Below, in pieces: positions 43,334 through 55,419 of a stretch of 64,000 bases of DNA (position 1 is its first letter; every line of letters starts with the position of its first letter). Both the position numbers and the translations under genes were made by a program. Location: contig NC_134573.1 of the NCBI RefSeq assembly GCF_050947875.1, forward strand, positions 66,748,315-66,812,314, read 5' to 3'. This stretch comes from Dermacentor variabilis (lineage: Eukaryota > Arthropoda > Arachnida > Ixodida > Ixodidae). Below the pieces are notes generated by a model. It was not told where the DNA came from and made no database searches. It saw only the letters and a program-made list of their open reading frames with translations.

Positions 43334-45048
43334 CAGGGTGTCTACCAAGTGTACATTTGCAAATTCCCAGAGTTTTCCATGTTTTCCCTGAGTGCCATTG
43401 CAAATTTCCCGGAGTGATGCAGACCTATGTTTTATGTCAAGACGGACTGAAACCATATCACCTGATGCTGTCACTCTCTAGTAAGCACATGAAAAAAATA
43501 AAAACGTGACTTAATCCAATTTGAATACTAACGAGAAGTGTTTATGTTATTCAAAAAGAGAATAGAAGGCATGGGTTAGTAAAATGCCCAGCAAATAAAG
43601 CGTCTTCGAAAAAATTTCAAATAGGGTCGGACATTATCAAATACGAATAAAAAGGAGATGCATATAGAAGCAAATATTTTCGAATATGAGCTATTCCTAT
43701 CAACTGATAGCAACCTCAGTGGGATGAGGCCCGAACTCTGTCACAATTGAGATTCTCTCTCAACAGCTCGTAAGTCAACCTCAACTGTCCTGACAAACTC
43801 TCAGCCCGCGCACGACGCCCGAGTGTTGTGTTTCACTGCTTTAAAGAGTTTATTTTGGTTTCGATGAGGGACACCTGCAACTCGGCATCAGCCAAAACTT
43901 TATTTTTTGAGCTCAAGCTCCTTCAAAACGGCGGCAACAAGCTTCCATTCCCGTTTATTCGTCAATGCGTAGGTCATTTATGTTCTTGTCCGCCTTCCGC
44001 CACTCGTTAGCCCCAAGGACCATTTGAAGCATCTGGTCAGTTGCACAGTCCACGACCGATTTTTCGATCTCCCTAGGGGCCGCAAGAACGTCCAAAAAAT
44101 CGGCCAGTTGGAAAAAAAAATAAATCCGTGTCATTTACTGCTCTTAGGGGCTCAAACCGCCACAGGCACGTTCTAAAACGCTGTAAAGGCCTGTCGGTAC
44201 ACATATCAGGCATATCGGTGCTCATACTGTGACAGGAAATACCGGGTGCCCGCGTGTATAATTAAGGAATACATACTGTGTTCCGTGGCCCCTTCCCACG
44301 CTTGTTATGCTTCACTGCAATACTTTTGCGTAAGCTTCACCAAGTAACATTTCTGTACAGAGGCGAAGCTGACTTTCAGGAACCAGCATTATGCAACGCA
44401 CCGTGTTTTCCAAGTTTCTAAGCCAATCGCGAGGACCACAAAGGCGGAGTCCGTGCCATTGCTGACAGCAGCTAATTATTTCAATAAAAAACTACTCGGC
44501 ACCCAACGGCAAGAAGCTTCATAGCGAACGTCGAAGCAGCTAGGCCTAGCGTTGCCGCAGTGATGGCAACGGCTGCCAGCGGATCTGCGTGAGAGAGTGC
44601 CGGTTCGAGGTGGCGAAGTAATCAAAACGGCAGTGGTGGTGCCTTTGATTATCGCCGCTTCGGTCCTGCGGTCACAGCAAAACGTCCGGAAATTCGGACG
44701 GCGAAGAGTTCTTGCGTCGGAAATTTCACACGTTTTTATACGTTGACTCTATGGGGTACGTGGCAGTGCCGCGAGCCGTTCAAATTATCGGGAATCCGGA
44801 AAGTCGCTCGTTGACTGTACACTGGCAACTCCTCCTGCCGACGACAGGGCATCAAAGACGATTCATTACGATTCCTGTCTGTTACTCGATCCAGCATTAC
44901 CGCGACTTTCAACCCTTTCAATAAAATTGCCGCTAATTTTCTTTGATAGAGGCCCAAATTCCCTGAGTTTTCCCTGACTTTTTCCAGACTACTCAAAATC
45001 CCTGAGAATTCCCGGTTTTCCCGGTTTTACCGGTTGGTAGACACCCTG
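43334..45048. mobile_element. 1.7 kb element with 15 bp perfect TIRs
   Basis: CAGGGTGTCTACCAA (43334-43348) and TTGGTAGACACCCTG (45034-45048) are perfect inverted ends. Inside, both ends carry imperfect inverted repeats rich in CCCGGTTTTCCC and CCCTGAGTTTTCC motifs. AATAA flanks both sides (43329-43333 and 45049-45053), a possible 5 bp target duplication. No intact transposase is found. Ends starting CAGGG occur in hAT-type and other DNA transposons; the superfamily is left open. Confidence 0.78.
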
Positions 45049-45309
45049 AATAAGTGCAGTTACATGAATTTACATAACATCTGCGAGACAATGATTCCTT
45101 CAACGCTACGCACGTGAACTGTGCGACGATCCTCGATGGGCTGAGTATAGCACTTTGTTCCGCGCTTTCGCCCGCTGATTACCAGGGCTCCTCGACTTAG
45201 CTGCACAAAGGAGCACAAGCGACGCCCATCTGCTCAAAGGAAGTATCTGCATATTTCAGGCACAGTATTTTTTTACTCCTAGAGTAATTATGTAGATTAT
45301 CTACGAATA

Positions 45310-45974
45310 CAGCTGTGGAGTGGTGCCTAATGGAAGAATTGAACTGTTTTATGACTTTTGTACTGCATTGAACATATCCACAGTAGTGCGCGACATAAGT
45401 AAAGCAATTGAAGACTGGCGGCTTGAGCTACGAGCACAGCTGAAATTAAACAAAGAAACCTTTCATGATATTAGGAGTCGTAAGCAAGGAACGCAGGATA
45501 TTCTCACTCAAAACCGTGAACTTAAAGCTGAACATGCCAAACTGCCACGCTTAATGGGGGTACTGGTGCAGATACAAGTCTCCATTAACTTGGCGTACCA
45601 ATTTAAGTGGATTCAATGACAGTTACAAAAATTGCTGATCAGTGGACTGAAGACATAGCGGAACAGGCTATTGATACTTGCCAAACTGTGCCCACTGCGT
45701 GACATGGCTAACTGAACATAATTGTGAGGTTTACTCGACGAACCAAGAGAAAATACAAGGCAAAGAGGCTCAAAATAGCCGCTCGTGTAGTCATGTTAAT
45801 GGCGGCGTTTCACGTTTTTCTAAGCGAGCACCTGACTTGTCAAGGCAAGTAACTGCTTGGAGCAACGATCAAAAAACAAAAAACAAATGGTGGTTTGTTT
45901 GGTCTTCCGGGGCCAAACATATTCCGGGCAAAGATATTAAAAATTCAGCTGTACTAAACAATCTCTCATTCTAG
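45310..45974 (+). pseudogene. LINE ORF1-type protein with FP-like C-terminus
   Basis: Two frames together. 45320-45619 gives a likely coiled coil (ISKAIEDWRLELRAQLKL, then DILTQNRELKAEHAKL). 45620-45974 gives DIAEQAIDTC, then KNKWWFVWSSGAKHIPGKD and a stop. The end KWWFVWSSGxKxxxxKD resembles the FP-like C-terminal domain found in ORF1 proteins of several arthropod LINEs. It would bind element RNA. Frameshifts and a missing middle make it dead. The assignment is by motif only. Confidence 0.42.
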
Positions 45975-46146
45975 GATATCGTATTGCAGTTTGATATGGG
46001 GAGCAGCTATATACAAACAAGAATCAAAAGAGGTGATCAGCTTTACAAAACAAAGTTATTCGGTTATCTAACAACTTAGATGTTTACGTACAAAACCATT
46101 CTGCAAAAAATTTTCAATTCTGAAAGCCCAGAACTACTATTATTTT

Positions 46147-46395
46147 ATGCTCGTAGATTATACAGAAAAAATAATTTGCACATTGCACGTAACTTCTACC
46201 AAAGCAGCCCGTACACTTTTTCTCAGGCATACATTTCAAATGCCAAGAGCGAGAACGCACTCTAAAGCACAGCATGTAGAATACCAAGTACCTTGTCTTT
46301 TAAAAGAACCTAAAAAGCTCTTCAATTTCGATAATGAAATAGCTAAAATGGTGCTTAAATCTGCACTAGCCGAAAAATATGTGAAATATAGGTAA
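46147..46395 (+). pseudogene. Possible LINE ORF2 C-terminus
   Basis: The frame has HVTSTKAARTLFLRHTFQMP, RARTHSKAQHVEYQVPCLLK and AKMVLKSALAEKYVKYR, with a stop. The spacing of an Arg-Thr motif, a Tyr-x-Val-Pro and a long final helix recalls the C-terminus of LINE ORF2 proteins. It lies only ~170 bp after the ORF1-like fragment, so if both belong to one LINE, most of ORF2 has been deleted. Confidence 0.28.
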
Positions 46396-46729
46396 TTTTA
46401 TTAAATTTGTAGAGCTTAAGTATTTAGCTTAGCTGTTTAATTAGCAGCGTCCATCATTGTATCTGACGTTATTATGCTTCTTTACAAATTTATTATTAAG
46501 TAATAATTTTTAACTGCGGTGGCTGCTTTTGTTGTGATGTTCCATACATTGTGCTGTGTCCTGTTCGATGAGTGGATGACACTGGTATATATTATTTTTT
46601 GTATCGTTTGTCCGTGAAGATGTTTCCATACATTGCGATGTCGTGACACTTGTATAGGTTCATTTTGTTATGCATTTGGCCTATTAGAAAGACTATAATG
46701 GCCCCATTTCATCCCTTTTCATATTTTCT

Positions 46730-46885
46730 TTCTCACGCTTTTATTTTTGTCACGCTCTTCTTCCCGTCTTTACTTCCCCTTTCCCTTCCCCTAGTGCAGG
46801 GTAGCAAACCGGAGGTTTTAAGTCTGGTTAACCTCCCTGCCTTTCTATCATTTGCATCTCTCTCTCTCGCATTTCCACTGGCCGG
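46730..46885 (+). mobile_element. LINE 3' UTR-like segment
   Basis: TTCCCTTCCCCTAGTGCAGG, then GTAGCAAACCGGAGG and GGTTAACCTCCCTGCCTTTC and a CT-rich tail, match a 3' end that I recall as frequent in tick genomes. It may be the 3' end of the broken LINE at 45310. Confidence 0.42.
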
Positions 46886-46889
46886 ACTG

Positions 46890-49329
46890 CATGCGAATGA
46901 AGAGCCAGTGCCAGACTTATAGTCTGTAGATTTCCCTTCAGTTTTTCTGAAATCAGACCGGACGTCCCATAACAGGTAGTTAAATAACGTTAAATTCAAT
47001 GAAACGGGAAATCGTTAAACAGAAGAAACGTTGCGGGAGCTATGAGGTACCAACCCCACTAGCAGTGGGAGGGTTATAAAACAGCACCACTCCCGAAATT
47101 TAGTTATGCGCTCCAGCAATGTCAGGAGCAACATCATGACACGTTGAGCTGCAACATGTATTTCGGTTTACGCATCAACAATGTTAACGAAACTACAAAC
47201 GGGTATCAGAGAAAGAAATTACCGTGGAGAGCACGGGGCTAGCCACCATTCTGGCACGCAATCAACAAGCTTTATAGCATTGTAAGCGAATTTACATAAG
47301 CGTAACCCGATAAGGTCACTTTCAACGCGCCGCTTAAGCCTTTAACGTTTCCATATCTTGATTGCTCAGAGTGAATTGAGCGCCTATTGTTACACTATGT
47401 GCGTTTAATATCTCCATTGACAGAATTGTACATGTGCAACTGCAAATCTTATGCGCAATTCCACATAAAGACTTAACACGGATTCAAGTCTGTGCTTCAG
47501 TTCAACGGGAACGTCACTGAATACGCAATTTTAAGTGAGTGCAAATACCACAGCTGATTTCGGATGTCTCGCTCAAACACAAAATTTATTGAAATACTTA
47601 TTTGATGTAAAGAATTAAGCTGCATAATTTTTGCCTATATTGAAAGTTTGTGGCAAATACGTATATAAAACAGTTTTTTTTTCAATGTTAAAGGCGCAAC
47701 GAAATTTAAGAATAGCGTTAATAGGCAGCGATATTTGTACAGCAGCAGTGGCGTCAGACCTTCTAAGACGCACGTCTATATGGGGGCCGTAACTACAAAA
47801 CACTGAAGCACATGAAGAAAGAAAGAATGCGTGAGTACCTGTAGCAAGAATGGCTCATCCATGTTAGATGCCCTAGTTACACCACGCCAACCGTGCCCGC
47901 TCCATTGTCCATGTAATAGTAGCAGGATACTTGACAAGGTAATGTAACTGTGGTGAGTTACTAGTTTGCAGATACCCAGTAGAAGCAAGTGGTCTAGACG
48001 GCACGTAGTCAAGAGTTTAGTGGTGTGCGGGGCAAAGTGCACGAAAATTAAGGAATGGGTGAGCTGCCAGTCTCTTTGAAGCTTCCGCTACCACAGCACT
48101 TCAGTTTACGTCGTTGGCCTCATGCAATCTGTGTAAGCGGGAGTAAAGGCGGCCTTACATTCTTTTTCTTTTTTTGACTAGACTTGCGGCTTCAGCCATT
48201 CCGGACTTGGATGAAATTGTAAACCATATGATCACGCACAACTCATAAACTTTTTTATAGTAATATCGATCGTTACGCTCTTCCGTGGCTCTGCTTCATT
48301 TGCACCCACTATGTATGTCTATGTAAGCGTAAACCGATATAAAACGAGAACTGAAACTAAAAAAAATATAACCCTCTTTGAGGGTTCCACTACGCAGGGG
48401 TCGCTTTCACTTTTAATCATACACTTATCTATGTTAACCCTCGGTTGAAAAACTTCAGGTAACTTGCCGCGTAGTAAGCTGTCTATAGTGAAAAGTGAGC
48501 TACACTTGCATAAAAAGTTTTACGTTTGCCCATTGACTACTTACGCTTCCACACAATACCCCTACTTGCGCACACCATTTTTATTCCTTCTGAATTCAAC
48601 CAGCGTAAAATACATCGTGCAAAGGGCCTCCAAATCTGCTCACGGCTTGCCAGCCGAGTGCACTGTAGAAACGCTACGCAACCTTACGAACAGAAATTGG
48701 GAAGCGCAGCAGCTGGCACAGCGACAAATATAGTCGAGGAGACACGAAGGCCGATCTGAACAACTATTTTCTCCAAGTTAAAATTTCAACATCGCCTACA
48801 GGGTGCAGTCATTTGCATCAGAACTAATACGGAAGATAACGTGCAGCAGAAAGATAGAGACACGAAAGAAAATGTCGGTCGCACACTTGGCAATTAGGTT
48901 TTCCAGGAAAAAAACCTCCTAGAACACTGTTCTGCATATGCGTGACTATGGAATCACAGTGGCTTGGTATGCTGTTTGTCAAGTTAAACATCAATTACGT
49001 CAAGCGACATCACGTCGACAAGAAGCCTGATCATTTTTCTGGTCACATGCACCATACAACGTTATCTCTGGCACACCTATATATTTTTCCATCTTTAATT
49101 ACCCAACCTGATTCCATGCACTCTCTAACGATCTTCGAAAGCTCTTATTGTGCCTTTGCGCTGTGCAATAACACCTGCCAGCAACGCTTAAAAAATATCC
49201 CGTAACGGAACTAAAAAAATCAGGCAGGGGTAATGCTTCGAAAGCTTAGAGTGTGCTCATTCCGAAACATACTGGTAGAGCTGCAAATGTGGGTAGTTAA
49301 GGAACACAGCGTCCTGGGCGTGTTCGTAA
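46890..49329. other. Interval without recognised gene
   Basis: No supportable gene or repeat. A 50-codon stretch at 48580-48730 is not recognised. Confidence 0.45.
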
Positions 49330-50990
49330 GACATGATGCGGCTTATTGCACACGAAAGGACAAGGACACTGAAAGACCTGGTACGCGCAGGCGCTGACTT
49401 CCAACAGTGTTTATTTCGAGTGAAAGAACCACTTATATAGGCAACGTCAGGAATCATCCAAAGTGCGCAGTTCGCAAGACTCGTCTATCTTTACGCAGGT
49501 AGGATAACTGTTTAGACGAAAGGGCGATTGATGGCTTTGAGACACAGTTGTCCCCTAACCTATCAATCAGTTCGGCATCGATAATTTTGCGAGTTAACTG
49601 ACCCGTGCTGCTGTCAACAATGGAGCAGTCTTGATCGATATACTGGAACGCACGTGGTCCGTTCATCGTCACTTGCACTGACACCGAAATGCCTACAGCA
49701 AGCGTCGAGGAACCCTCCCCGCTTTTGATTGCGTTATAGAGGTGTTCCTTTAAACGCTCATTGAGGCACCTTCCGCTTTCTCCCACATACTTCTTAACAC
49801 ATGCTAATGGGAAGTTGTACACTACTGCCTTAACACAATCAACTGACTTGTTCTGATGCTTCTTATGGCACACTGGCTTTTCAGGTAGGCCAGGCCTGGT
49901 TTGTCTGAGCAGACATTGCAATTACGTCCAAGCGGAAAACACTACTTTGACATTCGCATGTTGTCCTGTCTTTTTTAATCGGCGTGGTAAGCCGTGGATG
50001 TACGGGATGACCACAACTTTCATGGAGTCGGGCTGGCAGAAGCCTTTCTATGCAAATTTCAATCCAGAAGATGCTCAGCAACGCTGACAAGTACAAGCGT
50101 GGGACGACCCGCCAACCGAAGACGGATCATCTGGTCTTTAAAGTTTGCAGTCATCTGCCCAAGACTTAACTTACATAATGCGTTGGACAGGCATGTTCTC
50201 GCCATTCCCCCCTTGACCAATTTTGAGTGCGCTGATTGATATGGGAGCAGTGGACAGTTGGTGCATGGGTCGTACTTCTAGTAGACATGTTCGTCATAGA
50301 AAAAAAAATGATGTCAAGAATGCGAATACTTCTGTCAATAGGCATCTCATGTGTTACGTATAGAGGTGATAAGTCCTTGCGTACAAAAGAAAGTGTGTGA
50401 GTGGCTAGAGGTTCAAAACAGCGCTGCGGTCAAAAAGAAATAAAAAATCCCCGACATATCTAAAGACTTTCTTTATCTTAGACTCTGGAAGCTGATCGCT
50501 CATGTCTCTGCCTAGTTCCGCTAGAAATTAGCCCCTAAGAATAGGCGCAATACAGGAGCCAATGCAAATTCCCTCCTTCTGTATATAAGACGGCCCTCTC
50601 TACTGAATTTAAGTAGACAGAAGATAATAACAGAGAGCTTCTAAAAATACACCATTTGACATCCTGTTCATGTGTTCATGAAGGCGACATTTCCAAAGCC
50701 GCCGATACAACACTGGACACACAAGAGCAGACCTAATCGCAGTAGGGAATAGAAGATCTTTGATGTATATGAAAAATGCCTTAATGCTCTTATGCGATAA
50801 CGACCTGAAGTAGTCCAAAACTGCTTTACAAAAACAAAAATGTTGTTTACAAGGAACGCATCTTCAATGGGTAACATATCGAGCATTCTTGAAGAAACAG
50901 TGCAATACATTTTTACCAGGTGCCGTTTGTCGACACAATGGCCCTAATTGCGTGTTTATCTGGTGCATTCTTACGCTGAAGAACACGTCT
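49330..50990 (-). mobile_element. Penelope-like retroelement, 5'-decayed
   Basis: On the minus strand, RT pieces run from about 50960 (RPIVSTNGTW) through KDLLFSIP-like and EGGNLHWLLYCA-like segments to the motif C region FRYVGDFLFLFD and the thumb PYIHGLPRRLKKTG. A GIY-YIG endonuclease follows, then a 3' UTR with CCTATATAAG (about 49440) and AATAAACACTGTTGGAAGTC (49397-49416). Known: Penelope-like elements pair an RT with a C-terminal GIY-YIG nuclease. The YVDD-type motif is YVGD here (50447-50458), and several frameshifts are present. Confidence 0.82.
49454..49921 (-). pseudogene. Penelope-like GIY-YIG endonuclease domain
   Basis: The longest remaining frame of the element. VVYNFPLACVKKYVGESGR (about residues 33-51) holds the two strand motifs equivalent to GIY and YIG. 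The Arg (51) and RLKEHLYNAI helix follow. IIDAELIDRLGDNCVSKPSI supplies the late acidic residue typical of the fold, and ALSSKQLSYLRKDRR is near the C-terminus. The domain nicks DNA during insertion. It is linked upstream, one frame away, to the RT thumb PYIHGLPRRLKK and VVFSAWT at 49930-50010. Confidence 0.85.
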
Positions 50991-53900
50991 GGGAGATCAG
51001 TTTAGGGCAATCATAAATTACCTAATCAGAGCGTAGTCTAACGCACTGTGGCGAGGCGAACAAAACAGTATTTAAATGAACTGAGTTATATATAGGTATA
51101 GCTTATAAAGTGATTTTACTCTAATTTTTCCTTGATGGGTTCAGGATTCGTGGAACAAATGCTTCCCAGTTTTCGAAAAACGTTATATTTTACCAGTGGC
51201 ACAAAACAACTTCTCAATTTTTAAAGAAATGTTTGGTGTATATTGAAGACATAGAAATGCCTTGGGATGAGTTTTTTGCCTCCCATAATCGTATTACTGA
51301 AATAATTTTTCGAAAAGACGTAGTACGGGCGTAGATTCTACGAGCACAATATCTATCTTTCCCATTTCTCCTCAACGTCCTACGCTCGGGAGGAGCGGCA
51401 TGACGCCAGTATCTGTGCCACGACTACGGCATTACGTAACCTGGCTTCTATGTCCTGTTTCTTCCTTCGGCGGCATTGGACGGACGCTGTTGGCTACAAA
51501 TACTTCCGGTTGCCGTTATTAGGGGTACGTGGGCCATCGCTTTGCTGTGCTACGGTGCAGCTACTAGATTACTTGAGGTGGCTGTTTTCTTTCTCTTTTA
51601 AGAACTGACACGAGTAGCACATTTTCTGTCGCACATAGCCCCTATTGTGTTTGCTTTGTGCAAGGCATGACTGGAGTGCGCCCTAGCGATCAGGTGCTTC
51701 AGTTTAAGCGTGCTATGAGGTACGGGCCGGCTTTGTACCGCAGGAATAGTAGACCAATTCAAACTGCCCATTGCCAAGCCAAACGGGATATCTACCAGGG
51801 TGTCTAGCCAGAAGCGGCCGGATGCTGCTTTGGTCACGTGTGGGAGCGCTCTGGCGCACGTCACTTGTAGAAGCTAACCGCGATTTCTCACGAGTCGCAG
51901 CAGGCGTAGTGCACGCGTTCTCTGGTCTTAAGTTTCGCGTCGTTCCAGGCAAGTCGAATGTTCGAAACTAATGGAAATTGACCAGCCCCGATGGCTACGA
52001 CCCCGATAAGCAGCGTAGCTGAAATTTCATTCTTGCGTGAACGGGTGCGGCCGAGTGTGAGAAGACGGCATCCCTCTTCCTCCTGAAGATTCTTATTGAA
52101 ATCTGAAACGAAGATTTTCGCTTGCTTCAGCCCGTTTAGCTAACAGCGTCTATTAATAAACGCAGGAACAGTGGGAAGCAGTGGACTGATCCAAACACCC
52201 TTCATGATTGGTCATCTATCATCCAATAGCAACCCTCTAAGGGAATCTAGCGTATGATGAAATATGCGAAACGCAGGCATCCTTCAAACGGGCGATGAGC
52301 AGGTCTCGCTTCGAAAAAAGGGTCTTCGTGAAAAATGGAATTTCGCGCTGCGCTTGTGAACTCAGCGCTGCGCGCGCGTCTGCAAAATTTGACTGAGATG
52401 TCCACAGCGGCGTATGCTATCCTCCGAACGGGTTTTTTCACCCTGCGCGAGGGTTGGTCCAGGACCACTTTAAAACTCAAAGGGAATAGCGATAGTATTT
52501 CTAGAGTTGCTGCTCCACTCAGGTTTGATAGACGGACGGCAATCTTGCGCTGAGCGGAGGAGGGAAAGCGTCAAGCCACATCCGTGTCACATCCGCGCCC
52601 CCACTGCGGATGTCGCCGGAAGCCACGACACCTTCCGTGCGCGAGCAGTGCAAAAGATATCACGCCGCCTCGCTTTCCAGATACGCACACTTCCTCACCT
52701 GCTATAAACCTACATAGAAGACATTCTCGCTACGTGAGAATGTGTTTATGTGCGTGCATAGCAGAATGAGGATGATAACGTCAGAATATGTTTGAGCATG
52801 TTTGGTAATGTGTCACAACAGGTGAGAGAAAAGAAAGTAGTGCTGAAGGGGCGCTTCAATGTCATGCAGAAAAGGTGAAACATTGCATGGAACGGAGACG
52901 CTTACATATTGCAGAGGGCCTGAATGACTCTCATTCATCCGACAAATAGGCCTCTGCGTCTGATCTTCTTGCGCCGTCGTTACAAAACGCAACCCAGTGA
53001 AACCGGCAAAGTAAAATTTCTGAAAAGGGGAAGCTGGCATGCATGCAGAGAAAAGGGAGAAGAGGTTGCTGCGAGGCTCACAGACAACGTGCCCAATAAG
53101 GGTACCGCGTACACAACATAACAAGAGAAGTGCACCAGGATAGCCGGAAAGCTATCGCTAACTTTCGCAATGACTTTTGGTGGTTTCTGTCCTAAATTTT
53201 ATTTTTATTGGCGTGCAAGCAAAGTGAGTGCCAGTATACTAGTTTTTCTTTAGAGCACTAGGCCATGTAGTCGGCTCTAGCGCTGACCACCGCCTTACTG
53301 AATCCGCATGCACCAAACGCTCTTACAAAAATGCTGAACACCTCACGAGATCGCCCCTACTCTTTTTCTGTTTTTTCGGAATTGTTCGTTTTACCGTACG
53401 AATGCAAACAGTGTCTATGACGGACGCTGTAGTGGAGAAGTCTTCGTTGAAATTTACTAATTGGGACAGCTTAATCTAAGAGCACGGGTGTTATTGCATT
53501 GCACTCCCATCAAAACATCTCGGAAACCAAACCAGTGATTCCGTACTCATCCCAAGGTCCTCATGGTGGTTTGCAACCACAACAAATAAGGCCAAAAATA
53601 TTTGTACTGGCCTATGCTGAGAATAATGTAACCTACACACACGTAGTCGCAGCATGCACAAGATTTAATAAATGACCGTCAGTAAGCTTCCCATTACGTA
53701 GTCCCACAGCGAATGCGCAGGTATCGGCGCAGCGCTTCGCTAGTGCGCTTACAGTGCTATCAGAAGCACTGGCGCGACGATGGTGAGGCAATGGGCGCCC
53801 TTGAATATAGGGCAGGCTTCAACTAATGCCCAAATTGCGCAAGCAGTATAGATGAGCCATTAAGCAGCTACGGAGGCACCCTTGGCCAACCGCAAAGGCC

Positions 53901-54260
53901 GAGCATTCAAGAAGGAGGCGCATGACGTGGTCCATCCGGTGCCGTCTTCCTCAGTTCCGGTCCCAAAATGAGCTGTGCCATTAAAGCCGCACTGAGCTCT
54001 TGAGAAGGCGGGGGGGGGGGGGGGGGAGAGGTGGTAAGGCGTACCTCTGATCCCCACTGCGCGCCCTTCGGTGGCGATTTTCTCGCACCCCTCCACGCGG
54101 CTTAGGCTTTACTCTTGTTGCCCGCAACTGGAGGAAACTGGTTCTTCATTCCGTGTTTGCGTGCGCGACGTCAGAGCCGCCACCGCTTCGGTTGGCGTGC
54201 AAGCAAGGGGGCTGCCCCGCCGGCACGAGAGGAGGTGGCCGGTTTGCCTGGCGTCACGCG
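50991..54260. other. Interval without recognised gene
   Basis: AT-rich to about 51350, then mixed. CpG-richer parts at 51800-52000 and 52300-52640 contain open frames on both strands that I do not recognise. A G17 run is at 54010-54026. From about 54060 the DNA becomes strongly CpG-rich, leading into the exon at 54382. Confidence 0.45.
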
Positions 54261-54381
54261 ACGAAGTGTTGGGGAGAGCCAAAAGTGAGAGAGAGAGAGA
54301 AGCCCGCCCGAGCGGCCGCCGAAGAGCCGCCGGCCTCGATCGACAACCCCTCTCTTGACGCGCGCGCTGAACAGAGACGCG

Positions 54382-54494
54382 ATGCCGCGCAGAAACATGC
54401 CTACCCCGAATGCCCATCGCTTCGCGGCGCTGGCGCTGCTACTAGTGGTCGTCGCTTGTAGCTGCGTCCGTGGATCGGAATACCCTGCTCTCAG
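54382..54494 (+). CDS. Likely first coding exon of a secreted host protein
   Basis: From the ATG at 54382 the frame reads MPRRNMPTPNAHRFAALALL, then LVVVACSCVRGSEYPAL. This has a basic start, a hydrophobic core (FAALALLLVVVACS) and a plausible signal peptidase site after CVRG. The exon ends CTCAG followed by GTATGC, a good splice donor, in phase 2, after which the frame continues only briefly before a stop. The upstream 320 bp are strongly CpG-rich, as at a promoter. Together these suggest a first exon of a secreted or membrane protein whose remaining exons lie downstream of this window or in parts that I cannot recognise. An alternative start is the second Met (residue 6). The gene family is not recognised. 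Confidence 0.5.
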
Positions 54495-54499
54495 GTATG

Positions 54500-55419
54500 C
54501 ACGTCTTTCTTGCGGGTATCCCAAGTGGTTCAGTTTCTTTGGTTTCTGTGGCGCACTACGAGAAGAGCCAAATTACTTTTGTGGTCTAGTCTGTGATCCC
54601 AGCTTATAATGCACATGCCCCGTTTGCTTTAAATCTTGTATCAAGCAGAGTGGACAGGCTGACAGCCGTGATTCTAGTCTGTCACTCAAGCGGTAAAAAT
54701 TAATACAATGTGGGCGCTAACGGTATGTGCGTGAGCACGCGCGGGCGCCAGTGCAAGTAAGTTTCAATTTCCGGCTGCTATAAATTAAGGATAGACAGCT
54801 AGAGGACGGTGCAGACATACGAGCCGAGACGTGACACCCAGAAGCGGCTGGGCATCTTTTATCCTCTTTGTGTTGCTTGTCCACAATTTTTCGCAGCATG
54901 TGAACGTCCAGTGTACGTGAAGCTGTCGCGTGACTCCGCCGGAGTCAAAGGTGCCGAGAGTCGTTGTCATGCGGTCTTGGTCTGACTGTCGTGTGATTGA
55001 AGGATTCGTGTCTGCTTCGAACAGTGCAGGCATCACCACTTTTCCCCTCTCGATCAAGATGTCAAATTAAGCCGCCACCTGGAGCGCTGTTTGCCGCCGT
55101 CATTCAGCCTTGTCGTCGACGCAAGGCGCGTTTACAGCGGAAGTGTATTCCCGTGCACGTTACGCCACAGCGTATTGCATCGAACTTCCGGTGAAGTCGG
55201 ATTGTCAACACCGCGGGGAAAGTTCTGAGCGCGTAGCGGAGGTAAAAATAGTCACCATGCGTCAGAGCTCCCGCGTATGTTTGGATGGGAGGGTCGCTTC
55301 GAAAGAAGGGCTAAACGTCAGAGCCATTAGCTCGCAGATGTGAACGAGAAGTTGAACGTCACAAGCAATAGTAGCATCTGCAAATACGTTAACCGTAACA
55401 AACCGTGTTGAGCACTATG
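54500..55419. other. Interval without recognised gene
   Basis: Probably the first intron of the preceding gene, if that exon is real. No repeat was recognised. Confidence 0.4.

Noticed and set aside
51796..51810. Another end of the 43334-type element (CAGGGTGTCTAGCCA)
   Set aside because: Only one short match, with a substitution, and no inverted partner nearby.
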